Shown: piece after piece, positions 16,732 through 23,948 of the stretch
Layout: each line of letters opens with the position of its first letter
Numbering within the stretch: position 1 is the stretch's first letter
Source: Desulfitobacterium_A sp034927245
GTDB lineage: Bacteria; Bacillota; Desulfitobacteriia; Desulfitobacteriales; Desulfitobacteriaceae
Length of the DNA: 64,000 nucleotides
Assembly: GCF_034927245.1 (NCBI RefSeq)
Contig: NZ_JAYFQK010000008.1
Coordinates: 82,037 to 146,036 of the forward strand
Direction of reading: 5' to 3'
The notes under the pieces: generated by a model
The model's database searches: none
What the model saw: only the letters and a program-made list of their open reading frames with translations
Told to the model about the DNA's origin: nothing
Position numbers and translations under genes: made by a program

Positions 16732-17226
16732 TTGAAAATTAGAAAAGCAAAGTTTGAAGATTTGAATATAATTATAGACATCTTTAGAAAAGCAATTAAG
16801 GTAATGAACGACAATAATATTCACCAATGGGATGAAGTTTACCCTACGGATACAAATCTAGAACAAGATATATTAAATGGACAAATGTATGTAGGAATTA
16901 GAGATGGTGAAATCGTCTCTGCTCTAGTAATTAACAATGAATGTGATGAAGAATATAAGAATGGCAATTGGAGATATGACGATGACAATTGTGCCGTAGT
17001 CCATCGACTGTGCGTTAACCCAATTTATCAGAATAAAAAAATTGGGAAAGACACTATGTTTAAGATAGAAGAGTTATTAAAGACGGAGGGAATTCAATCT
17101 ATAAGATTAGACTCGTTTTCTCTAAATCCATATGCCTTAAAAATGTATCAAACACTTGGATATCAAAAGGTTGGAGAAGCAAATTGGAGAAAAGGATTAT
17201 TTTATTTGCTTGAAAAGAAATTATAA
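16732..17226 (+). CDS. GNAT-family N-acetyltransferase (cassette gene)
   Basis: 164 aa starting at TTG 16732. MKIRKAKFEDLNIIIDIFRKAI is the GNAT N-terminal strand-helix. The acetyl-CoA loop region is VVHRLCVNPIYQNKKIGKDTMFKIEELL, and LNPYALKMYQTLGYQKVGE is the C-terminal motif. Length is normal for a single GNAT domain. Substrate unknown. It lies between attC-like sites B and C, so it forms one complete cassette-like unit. AT-rich codon use differs from the pilus and acs genes. Confidence 0.85.
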   Translation: MKIRKAKFEDLNIIIDIFRKAIKVMNDNNIHQWDEVYPTDTNLEQDILNGQMYVGIRDGEIVSALVINNECDEEYKNGNWRYDDDNCAVVHRLCVNPIYQNKKIGKDTMFKIEELLKTEGIQSIRLDSFSLNPYALKMYQTLGYQKVGEANWRKGLFYLLEKKL

Positions 17227-17251
17227 AGGATTCTTAATTGAACACTTTTCC

Positions 17252-17325
17252 TATATTGTGCACCTAAATGAACGGAGGCTCAAAAGGCCGCCGTCCTTGG
17301 CGGCCACTGAATCTGGGGGCGTACG
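17252..17325 (+). repeat. 74-bp cassette-end block, copy 2
   Basis: Gap-free partner of 12287-12360. Here the hairpin is perfect (GGCCGCC/GGCGGCC, loop GTCCTT). Directly followed by attC-like site C. Confidence 0.8.
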
Positions 17326-17330
17326 ACAAC

Positions 17331-17405
17331 GGATAACAAGGTGTTCCCATAACTTTGACAATATGAAAGTTAAACGGCGCTACGGGGACACCCGCGACGT
17401 TATAT
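17331..17405 (+). repeat. attC-like recombination site C (75 bp)
   Basis: Outer arms GGATAAC (17331-17337) and GTTATAT (17399-17405). Inner arms GGTGTTCCC (17340-17348) and GGGGACACC (17384-17392) pair with one wobble. Unpaired right spacer CGCGAC and a 35-nt middle. It is the shortest full site in the array and is close to the compact attC length. Confidence 0.65.
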
Positions 17406-17460
17406 GAAAAATGGCGCAATTAAAGAAAAACTTTCAGGTTAGGAGGGAGGAAATAGCTCG

Positions 17461-17901
17461 ATGAAGGTAAGAGGCATATTTATCGTGTTGATAATTGGAG
17501 CAGTTATTATCGCACTCGCCGCTTGCAGTCGAGCAACAGTAGAAATTACAAAATATGTTGATGTATACGATATCGTAAAAGAGGCATTCCTAACTGACAA
17601 GGGATTTAGCGATGAACTGTCCAAACATATTACTAGGGAAGTTTTCGACAAAACTAACATTTATAACGCTTATCCCGTTAATTCTCCCGAGTACAACAAA
17701 CCATTTAAGGTTGATTTTAGTCTTGAGGAAATATCCCAGAAAAAGGATGACTCCCTGATTCGTGTAGAAATGATTTATTCAGTTAAAATAACCGATTCCA
17801 AAAACAAAACCGTAGGTGGCTCAAAGGATATACCGATAACCTTCATGGTAAAAACCATGGATACCGAATGGATCATTATTAACAAAGAAGAACCAGCTTA
17901 A
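17461..17901 (+). CDS. Small lipoprotein (cassette gene)
   Basis: 146 aa. A signal peptide (MKVRGIFIVLIIGAVIIALAAC) ends in the lipobox LAAC, so the mature protein is anchored to the outer face of the membrane. The remainder is a charged domain with KSDIPITFMVK-like strands (GGSKDIPITFMVKTMDTEWII). AGGAGGGAGG upstream supports ATG 17461. Not recognised beyond this. It lies between attC-like sites C and D. Confidence 0.7.
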   Translation: MKVRGIFIVLIIGAVIIALAACSRATVEITKYVDVYDIVKEAFLTDKGFSDELSKHITREVFDKTNIYNAYPVNSPEYNKPFKVDFSLEEISQKKDDSLIRVEMIYSVKITDSKNKTVGGSKDIPITFMVKTMDTEWIIINKEEPA

Positions 17902-17976
17902 TGCGTATTCTCTAAGTTGGTATGGTTATTTAGCCAAGTTTTTCTGCTGAAGTTGTATCTGGGGGCGCCATCCATC

Positions 17977-18143
17977 ATATAACACGAGGATTTCCGCGAG
18001 GGTGCGGATAAGGAAGTTTATGGGGTATGCCGCACCACATGTCCCCTGTCACAAGACTTGCAATTTAAAGTCGAATTAAGAGAAGCAAGTCTTGCACCAG
18101 CCCTTGCGGGACGGACATGTCGGGAATCCCAGGTGCGTTATCC
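17977..18143 (+). repeat. attC-like recombination site D (167 bp)
   Basis: Outer arms ATATAAC (17977-17983) and GTTATCC (18137-18143). Inner arms GGATTTCCG (17988-17996) and CGGGAATCC (18121-18129) pair with one wobble. The middle keeps the CAAGACTTG/CAAGTCTTG stem of site B, and most differences from B lie in loops. The TAACACGAG and GCGTTAT edges are close to attC consensus positions. Confidence 0.7.
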
Positions 18144-18276
18144 GACATAGCCTGTCGGAGTAGTATTTTGGGTTGTTTAATTATCGGTATATCATTTGGG
18201 AAAGAAAAGTTTAGACGTGAAATTTATGGTATTTGTGGTATGATTAGTATATATCGTTTTTTCGGAGATTGGAGAG

Positions 18277-18426
18277 ATGGCAAGAAAAACAAGAAGTGAC
18301 TGTACCGTTGGGACTTTCGAAAAGAAACAGGGCTTGCCCCCCGGTACAATTAGAAATCAAGACGGAAGGGATACCCGAAGCGACAAAAAGATCGGAACAA
18401 TAAGAAAAGAAGCTGACAAGAAGTAA
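18277..18426 (+). CDS. Small basic protein, 49 aa
   Basis: Reads MARKTRSDCTVGTFEKKQGL then PPGTIRNQDGRDTRSDKKIG and TIRKEADKK. It is highly basic, has GGAG 9 nt upstream and a strong terminator 4 bases after its stop. The conserved-looking GTIRN.DGRDTRSDKK.GTIRKE core suggests a real small protein family, but I cannot name a function. It follows attC-like site D. Confidence 0.6.
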   Translation: MARKTRSDCTVGTFEKKQGLPPGTIRNQDGRDTRSDKKIGTIRKEADKK

Positions 18427-18430
18427 TGAT

Positions 18431-18457
18431 AAACCCCGCTAACCTGACGGGGTTTTG
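18431..18457 (+). terminator. Rho-independent terminator
   Basis: AAACCCCG/CGGGGTTT stem with a 9-nt loop and a short T run, just after the 49-aa gene. Confidence 0.8.
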
Positions 18458-18570
18458 TGTATTCATAACCCCCGTTGAGCTAGAAGGCTAAATCAAATGA
18501 CTGATGTATTAAATTTCGAACGGTGGATACCGAACTTACTTAATATTATCCAGGGATAGAGAAGCGATGA

Positions 18571-18687
18571 AGGACAGGGTTTTATACTGGAGACCTAATT
18601 AGCGAATTCAACGGAATTTATGCTACAAACCTTGGTACCTTGCCTAGCAATTCAATAAATGCACACTTCGGAGAAGTACATAAATAG
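18571..18687 (+). pseudogene. Possible gene remnant
   Basis: An open frame with no start codon ending R-T-G-F-Y-T-G-D-L-I-S-E-F-N-G-I-Y and closing at TAG 18685. Its composition looks protein-like and a stop lies directly upstream, as expected for a 3' fragment of a lost gene. The rest of 18458-18721 holds nothing I can support. Confidence 0.3.
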
Positions 18688-18721
18688 AATGGATTAGAAT
18701 GTAGGTAAGAGGGTGGAGATA

Positions 18722-18958
18722 ATGACTGCTAAAAAGGGAAAGATTTCAGCCATCGTATTGGGAATAATATTCTATTTTACATTACTTTTATATGGTATAA
18801 ATAACAATTATCCCAAATCGCTTGTATTCAATATTTTTTTTCTAATTCCGGCAATAACGCTTTTACTTACATCTGTTATTAACATGTTCTTTCCAAATAA
18901 GAAAGCAAAGACTACTCCAAATGATGAAGAAATCTCAGGTATTAAGTGTTATTGCTGA
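18722..18958 (+). CDS. Small hypothetical membrane protein
   Basis: 78 aa from ATG 18722 (GAGGGTGGAG upstream). Two hydrophobic helices (ISAIVLGIIFYFTLLLYGI and LVFNIFFLIPAITLLLTSVI) are followed by a polar tail with a C-terminal C-Y-C. Not recognised. It is the last gene before transposon 1. Confidence 0.55.
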   Translation: MTAKKGKISAIVLGIIFYFTLLLYGINNNYPKSLVFNIFFLIPAITLLLTSVINMFFPNKKAKTTPNDEEISGIKCYC

Positions 18959-19115
18959 AGTTTAATGACCATAGATTGATGGTGTAAGGTGTCCCAAAAT
19001 AGCCAGATAAGCTGACCTAAAAGATAAAGATTTTTGTCTGTCCGTCGGTCCGTCACCGAAGTTTGAAAGAAGTTCAGAGCCAGTTTTTTCTCACGAACTG
19101 GCTCTCATGAATTCA

Positions 19116-19376
19116 CTATTTATCCCATCGAGTTTTTGTTTTTGCTTCGTAGGCCAAAATATCTCCTCTGGCCTCTTTTAATTTCTCTTCAAAAACCATT
19201 CTGAACCAAGCTGTTCTGTTTTTAGTGGGAGGATACTGGTGGAATTTATCGCTCACTTTGCAGACGGCTTCGATCATTTCGCTTGGGCCATAACCTAGAT
19301 TTTCGGCTACTTGTAAGGCCATCGGGAGTAGATCGTAGAAGCCAGTCTTTACGAAGTATTCTTCCGGTCGCTTCAT
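19116..19376 (-). CDS. Small transposon-borne protein, 86 aa
   Basis: Charged, probably helical (MKRPEEYFVKTGFYDLLPMALQVAENLGYGP...). Overlaps the ATPase gene by 4 bases, so it is co-translated. I do not recognise it, and transposon 2 has no counterpart. A perfect hairpin (GAGCCAGTT/AACTGGCTC) lies just downstream of its stop and may terminate the operon. Confidence 0.6.
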   Translation of the reverse strand: MKRPEEYFVKTGFYDLLPMALQVAENLGYGPSEMIEAVCKVSDKFHQYPPTKNRTAWFRMVFEEKLKEARGDILAYEAKTKTRWDK

Positions 19377-20173
19377 GACAATTCCCCCTCAATAACCCGT
19401 TTCACCATGTGATCATCAATGATTCTGTGGCCGTTCTGTGCACCATACATAAGGCAATGCGTACAGATCTTGTTGATGAGTCGGGCAGTTCCACTGGAGA
19501 ATCGGTATATTTCATCGGTGGCTCCGTCCGAAAAAATATCGTGTGAAGCTCCGGCATAATTAAGGTGCCGTTTTATATACATTTCCACCTCGGCTCGGTC
19601 ATAATGTGTTAATTTACACTGTAAATCGATCCGTTGACGAATAGCGGCATAAGATTGGAGTTGCAGCCGATCCCAAAGCTCACTCTGACCGACAAGTATA
19701 AGGGCCATGGGACTTTGCGCATCCATATTCGTGTTCAATAAAAAGCGAACTTCCTCTAACATCTCCCGATCTAGAAGATGGGCTTCGTCCACGACCACAA
19801 CGGGTTGAAGGTGGTGAATCCCGCGCATCAATTCGATTTCACGATGAAGCTGACGCTTCGCATCTCCACGATAAAACTTAGACTCACAGCCTAGCTGCTC
19901 AAGGAGTCCTTTGTAGAAGTGTCGAGGAGTAAGCTTGGAGTCGGATAAATACAGCACTTTAAATTTTGCAAAATCTAAGGTTTCGGCATAACGACGGATG
20001 GTTGTTGTCTTTCCTATGCCTGAGTCGCCGGTAATTACGGCAAACCACCTTCGTTCAGCCGCATACTCTAATCTCCCCAGGGTTTCTTCCAGCACCGGTG
20101 AGGGATAAAGTTCTTGGGTCGGGATATCCCGGGAGAATGGAGCATGGCTTAGTCCATAAAATGATTCAAACAT
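19373..20173 (-). CDS. ExeA/TnsC-like AAA+ ATPase of transposon 1
   Basis: 266 aa. MFESFYGLSHAPFSRD is the ExeA-like N-terminus. Walker A is GDSGIGKTTT (residues ~48-57), Walker B VVVVDEAHLL, and a sensor (ILVGQSELWDRL) and a lid domain (GTARLINKICTHCL) follow. Such ATPases pair with DDE transposases and choose or licence the target, as TnsC/TniB do. It overlaps the transposase gene by 8 bases. Confidence 0.85.
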   Translation of the reverse strand: MFESFYGLSHAPFSRDIPTQELYPSPVLEETLGRLEYAAERRWFAVITGDSGIGKTTTIRRYAETLDFAKFKVLYLSDSKLTPRHFYKGLLEQLGCESKFYRGDAKRQLHREIELMRGIHHLQPVVVVDEAHLLDREMLEEVRFLLNTNMDAQSPMALILVGQSELWDRLQLQSYAAIRQRIDLQCKLTHYDRAEVEMYIKRHLNYAGASHDIFSDGATDEIYRFSSGTARLINKICTHCLMYGAQNGHRIIDDHMVKRVIEGELS

Positions 20174-21518
20174 GATCTACCCCCTCCTTCCGTACACTAC
20201 GGTAGGAGATGGCCGGGGCTAGCCGAGTTTGTCGCTGCCGGTGCTTCTCTTGGGCTGCCGTGAGCAAACGTGAAGACTCGGCGGGTTGGGCCTGTAAGTG
20301 TTCGGGCATTGCCGGTCGTTTCCCAGCGCGTTCCCCAATCACGAGTTCATGGACTTTCCAAGGCGTGTGACCAACGTATTCAATGGTAAGTTCAGTTAGG
20401 TCAGAGGGATCATAAACCACCTCTACAGTGTAGCCCACGAAGGGAAGGCCGACTTCATACTTTTTGCCCATAAAGTTAATGCAACCCGACTTATCCACGC
20501 GACGTGTTTCGCTGTGCAAGAAAGCATTCGCAAGCACCTCGGGTTCAGCGAATCTAAGGGCCTGTTTGTCACTGCGAAAAGCAGTATCCGGGCTCATCTT
20601 GTTTTCTAACGCGGAATGTGACTTATTGAGATAACATTCACTGAGCCAAACCTGAAAGAGTTCGTTCATCCGATTCAGGGTTTTTGGCTTTTCTAGGGCT
20701 GCTTCGCTTAAAAAGGCGTCGACCACTCGATTAAAACGTTCTACCTTTCCCGTAGCCTCAGGAGAATAGGGTTTCGCAAAAAGGAGCCGAATCCCTAGTT
20801 TTGAGCAGGCCCGCGTCATCCACTTCGTTCGGTACTGCTTACCGTTGTCGAAGTACACGGATTCCGGCAAGCCAAACTTCTGAATTGCAGCACGAAAGGA
20901 GTCTTCGACGATTACCTGATCGAGCGTCGGGTAAAATGCACCCTGCAGAACAAACCGCGTTGCGTCATCTACAAACGTGACCAGAAAGACTTGTTTCATG
21001 GCCCCATTCGGACCGATCGGAAGATACGGCCCAAACTTTATGTCCGAATGCCATAATTGGTTACGATGCCGCCGTTGGAATCGCCGTGCGGCTATGCCCG
21101 AATCGGCGTACATCCGCATATGACGGGTGCTATAGCCACACCTCGCCAGCTTCCCCTGCAGGGTGCTCCGTTTGAGTTCTCCGGGCTGTGCTTTTCCTTC
21201 CCATTCCAGAATCTGAATGATCTGAGCGACGCTACGATTCGGGACTTCCCGACGGAGTAAGATGGCCTGATCGAGAAGCTCTGGGGCAATGGATTCATGA
21301 GGGGACCGGCCCCTGCCTTTGGGTTTTAATCCTTCAAAGCCCGCTTTACGGTACTTGGCTAAATACCGCCGTAATGTCCTCTCGGACAAACCCCATTGTT
21401 CACAAATGCATGCCTTTAAATCCCGAGCCTGGGCTGAATCAATCCCTGCAGCAAGCAACGGGGACAAAAGTTGGACCCGTTGTGCCGCAATCTCTTCGGC
21501 TTTCTTCTGATCTTTCAC
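20166..21518 (-). CDS. DDE transposase (rve fold) of transposon 1
   Basis: About 450 aa. An N-terminal helix-turn-helix (QWGLSERTLRRYLAKYRKAGFEGLKPKGRGR) is followed by the RNase H-fold catalytic core with Asp in WHSDIKFGPY, Asp in VYFDNGKQYRT and Glu in TGKVERFNRVV, then a Mu-type beta-barrel C-terminal domain. GTG 21518 has AAAGGA about 10 nt upstream; the frame extends to a GTG at 21527. Similar to TnsB/TniA/IS481-type integrases. All three catalytic residues are present, so it may be active. Confidence 0.88.
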   Translation of the reverse strand: MKDQKKAEEIAAQRVQLLSPLLAAGIDSAQARDLKACICEQWGLSERTLRRYLAKYRKAGFEGLKPKGRGRSPHESIAPELLDQAILLRREVPNRSVAQIIQILEWEGKAQPGELKRSTLQGKLARCGYSTRHMRMYADSGIAARRFQRRHRNQLWHSDIKFGPYLPIGPNGAMKQVFLVTFVDDATRFVLQGAFYPTLDQVIVEDSFRAAIQKFGLPESVYFDNGKQYRTKWMTRACSKLGIRLLFAKPYSPEATGKVERFNRVVDAFLSEAALEKPKTLNRMNELFQVWLSECYLNKSHSALENKMSPDTAFRSDKQALRFAEPEVLANAFLHSETRRVDKSGCINFMGKKYEVGLPFVGYTVEVVYDPSDLTELTIEYVGHTPWKVHELVIGERAGKRPAMPEHLQAQPAESSRLLTAAQEKHRQRQTRLAPAISYRSVRKEGVDHV

Positions 21519-21559
21519 CGAAAACACGTCCTTTCAGTAGATTTCAATTCGAGTCTACC

Positions 21560-22102
21560 TTAAGGACTTCCGGACAAGAATGCAGAACGGGTATGTAGCC
21601 ATAAATTTATATTAGCAATAGGGCGGACAATTCGCGCTAGCCACCCCGATGCTTCGCTGACATACTGTCCAATGTGTTGGTGCGCAGACAGTGGAGAGAC
21701 GGACGGCTCCTCCACAGGATCTTGTCTTAAACGAATAGCAATGGATTTTAGACAACCGACCAGGTAAGGTTGCATTGTGTGGAACCACGTCTTCCATCGG
21801 TACAAGGTTGAGTCATCGACCGCGATGTCTACGGATTTCGAGGAATCCATTATCCCTTGTTCCACACATTTGGATTCATAGCGTTTGTAGGGAACCAGAC
21901 AGTCCGGTAGTTCATGGTGAATTCGCCTGCATTGGGTACACCGCAATCTACGAATGACCAACACCTGAATTTGTCCAGACTTACTTCTACGTTGTCGCTT
22001 ACGACTTCCGATAACCTCCAGTTGTTCTCCACAGCAGGGACAAGGGATGGATTCCGCACACCGAACAAAAAACACCAGTAAGTGGGTTTTCAATAAGCTC
22101 AT
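21560..22102 (-). CDS. DUF6431-like cysteine-rich transposon protein
   Basis: About 180 aa. CPCCGEQLEVIGSRKR and LRCTQCRRIHHELPDCLVPYKRYE form a two-finger zinc-ribbon region with the RIHHELPD motif that I associate with DUF6431. The C-terminal half probably contains a helical DNA-binding part. It is encoded first in the operon, ahead of the transposase, where Tn7-like elements may carry a target-selection protein. No ribosome site is evident, so the start is uncertain. Confidence 0.65.
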   Translation of the reverse strand: MSLLKTHLLVFFVRCAESIPCPCCGEQLEVIGSRKRQRRSKSGQIQVLVIRRLRCTQCRRIHHELPDCLVPYKRYESKCVEQGIMDSSKSVDIAVDDSTLYRWKTWFHTMQPYLVGCLKSIAIRLRQDPVEEPSVSPLSAHQHIGQYVSEASGWLARIVRPIANINLWLHTRSAFLSGSP

Positions 22103-22130
22103 AATTTGATACAATAACCATGTTGTTGGG

Positions 22131-22180
22131 GGATGTCTCTGTGAACTTGTTTCAGCAGGTTCACATTAAAGGGGACATCC
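22131..22180. repeat. Interrupted hairpin at the right edge of transposon 1
   Basis: GGATGTC (22131-22137) pairs with GACATCC (22174-22180), and inside it GTGAAC (22141-22146) pairs with GTTCAC (22159-22164). It may be a transposase-binding end structure or a terminator. Confidence 0.5.
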
Positions 22181-22435
22181 TTTTCCTTTGCTTTGATAAG
22201 GTCATTATATCTGTCAATTCATGGACAGGCAATCCCGTCAGCTTTTGGACTGTTTGCGCTAGCGCAAACAATTAAGTTTTTAAATTATATACTCGTACCG
22301 ATCGTTCTAGGTTTTATTGCAATGTTTTATGTTATTAATGGTGAATATACTGAAATAGGTTGGGTAGTAATTGCTTTGGTAGTCACATTGGGATTGATTG
22401 GTAAGGACCTTATCTTCGGTAGAAGTGAAACGTAA
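22178..22435 (+). pseudogene. Membrane protein gene, probably 5'-truncated by transposon 1
   Basis: The frame is open through the transposon edge and reads SFSFALIRSLYLSIHGQAIPS before two hydrophobic helices (LNYILVPIVLGFIAMFYVI and IGWVVIALVVTLGLIG). No ATG occurs before about residue 44 of the ORF beginning at TTG 22193, and no ribosome site is visible. The natural start was probably lost. An attC-like half site follows 65 bases after its stop, consistent with a cassette gene. Confidence 0.5.
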
Positions 22436-22500
22436 TTATATATTTTTGCTGAAGGGGCTGCCCACCATGACAGCCCTTGAATTACAGGCCGCCATCCATC

Positions 22501-22520
22501 AGATAACAGAGTGTTCTCGC
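22501..22520 (+). repeat. attC-like left half site E
   Basis: AGATAAC (22501-22507), a 3-nt spacer and GTGTTCTCGC (22511-22520), preceded by GGCCGCCATCCATC as in site D. Upstream is a GGGCTG/CAGCCC hairpin placed as in the 74-bp blocks. I cannot find the matching right inner arm; GTTAAGG near 22594 is a weak candidate for the right core. Confidence 0.45.
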
Positions 22521-22624
22521 AACTTAGCAAAGCTGGATGCAGTTGGGACGCTATGGGAAAGGCTTCTCGGCTATTTCGTACTTGTAGAAAAATGTTAAGG
22601 AACAGGAGGGATACTTTAGCTTAT

Positions 22625-22987
22625 ATGAGCTTTAAAAGTAAGAAATTGCGAATGGTGTGTTGGATAATCTTACTACTCATTATTTTAATAGTAACATATT
22701 ATTGGCTAAGCTTTAGGTTCTTTATAGACTTAACCCAGTTTTGGTTAATGGGACTTATCCTATCTTTCGCTCTTGTATTTATTCTTCATAAGATTTTAAA
22801 ACTCTGGAAAATCCCGATAGTGGTAATTTGTTTGGACTTAGTTTTTCATTTTAACTACACTTATAGCGGCGAAGTCGCAATAACTTACTATTTGGTTGAA
22901 ATACCATTTGTTATTTTAACTATATTATTTACGACTTGGATTTACATTGTTCACAAGCTCAAAAACGGAATCGAAGAAAGCGACTAA
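22625..22987 (+). CDS. Hypothetical membrane protein
   Basis: 120 aa with four hydrophobic helices (MVCWIILLLIILIVTYYW, FWLMGLILSFALVFIL, IPIVVICLDLVFHF, IPFVILTILFTTWIYIV), basic at the start and acidic at the end. ATG 22625 has AGGAGGG 14 nt upstream, longer than usual. Not recognised. It is the last cassette-like gene before transposon 2. Confidence 0.55.
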   Translation: MSFKSKKLRMVCWIILLLIILIVTYYWLSFRFFIDLTQFWLMGLILSFALVFILHKILKLWKIPIVVICLDLVFHFNYTYSGEVAITYYLVEIPFVILTILFTTWIYIVHKLKNGIEESD

Positions 22988-23095
22988 TTGTAGCGAACTG
23001 AGTTCTTTGGCGGTAATGTGCCCATTGCCAATTTCATTTAATTATTAACTTTAGATTCACCGCCTTCAGCGGTTATTCTTTTTCTCGCAAATCTT

Positions 23096-23141
23096 TGCCG
23101 ATGGCGGCAATCTTAATTCTAACCAATCATCGCCATCGGCA
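23096..23141. repeat. Inverted repeat at left end of transposon 2
   Basis: TGCCGATGGCG (23096-23106) and CGCCATCGGCA (23131-23141), perfect 11-bp arms just beyond the ATPase stop. Could be an operon terminator or an end structure. Confidence 0.55.
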
Positions 23142-23150
23142 GTTACTTCA

Positions 23151-23948
23151 TTAAAGATTTTCGTCATTCATTCCTTTCTGGACGGCATCCACATCAACAA
23201 CAGAGCTTTCTGCGGTAATGGCTGCAATAATGGCATAGCGGCAGATGTTATTAATGCGCCGGGGAAGCCCCTTCGAATATTGGTAGATCATCGTCATGGC
23301 TTCATCGGTAAAGATTTGTCTATCCACTCCGGCGATTCTTAGATGGTGCTGAATGTAAGCGGGAACTTCCTTTTCACAAAGTGCCGGTAAACGGTAGTGA
23401 ATCGTAATCCTTTGCCGTATGCATTCAAGAACCTGTAATCGCAAGGTTTCTGTGAGTTGCGGCTGTCCGGTAAGGATAATGGTCAAGGGAGAAAACGAAT
23501 CGGTTTGGTAATTCAGCGCAAAGCGAAGTTCACTTAACATCGGGACTCCAAGCTCTTGGGCTTCGTCAATAATGACGATCGGTTTAACTCCTTTCTGGTG
23601 CCATTCGAGCATAATCTGTGTGAGTAAACGTTTGTTCTCTGCGAATCCTCGCCGTGGCTGAACGTTGAGTTGGTAAAGAAGACTTCGGTAAAACTCAGTC
23701 GGGGTCAGTTGAGAGTTCGCTAAGTAAAGAGTTCGGTAACGGGAGGCATCCAAGGAGTGCATAACAGCTCGAAGGGCCGTCGACTTACCGGAGCCGACTT
23801 GACCTGTCACGACCGCTAAGGAACCTGTTTCAATCGCGTGACGAAGTCTTACGCGAAGTTCTTCGTGGCCTTCCGACACAAAGACTTCGGAAGGTGCAAG
23901 CTCTCGAGAAAACGGTTCCCGCGTAAATGGAAAATTAGGACTATACAT
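23151..23948 (-). CDS. ExeA/TnsC-like AAA+ ATPase of transposon 2
   Basis: 265 aa. MYSPNFPFTREPFSRELAPSE matches the ExeA-like start. Walker A is GQVGSGKSTA, Walker B IVIIDEAQEL, the sensor region is ILTGQPQLTETLRLQ, and the lid is LPRRINNICRYAII. Parallel to the ATPase of transposon 1 but only moderately similar, so the two elements are old relatives rather than recent copies. Confidence 0.85.
   Translation of the reverse strand: MYSPNFPFTREPFSRELAPSEVFVSEGHEELRVRLRHAIETGSLAVVTGQVGSGKSTALRAVMHSLDASRYRTLYLANSQLTPTEFYRSLLYQLNVQPRRGFAENKRLLTQIMLEWHQKGVKPIVIIDEAQELGVPMLSELRFALNYQTDSFSPLTIILTGQPQLTETLRLQVLECIRQRITIHYRLPALCEKEVPAYIQHHLRIAGVDRQIFTDEAMTMIYQYSKGLPRRINNICRYAIIAAITAESSVVDVDAVQKGMNDENL

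Larger units (their letters stand above)
18990..22177 (-). mobile_element. Transposon 1: DDE transposase + ExeA/TnsC-like ATPase + DUF6431-like + small protein
   Basis: Four tightly packed minus-strand genes (22102 to 19116). The only end signature I can propose is TGTCCC at 18990-18995 against GGGACA at 22172-22177. I find no matching target duplication (TAAGG versus TCCTT), so the borders are tentative. The gene set is that of Tn7/Tn5053-like elements: a DDE transposase, its AAA+ regulator and a cysteine-rich DNA-binding candidate. Confidence 0.6.

Noticed and set aside
17156..17407. 83-aa ORF overlapping the GNAT end and site C
   Set aside because: Out-of-frame shadow of the acetyltransferase running through the 74-bp repeat.
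18117..18299. 60-aa ORF MSGIPGALSDIACRSS...
   Set aside because: It starts inside attC-like site D and has no ribosome site; composition is not protein-like.
18990..22177. TGTCCC/GGGACA as proven transposon ends with target duplication
   Set aside because: Only six bases match and the flanking pentamers TAAGG and TCCTT are not direct repeats, so the borders stay tentative.
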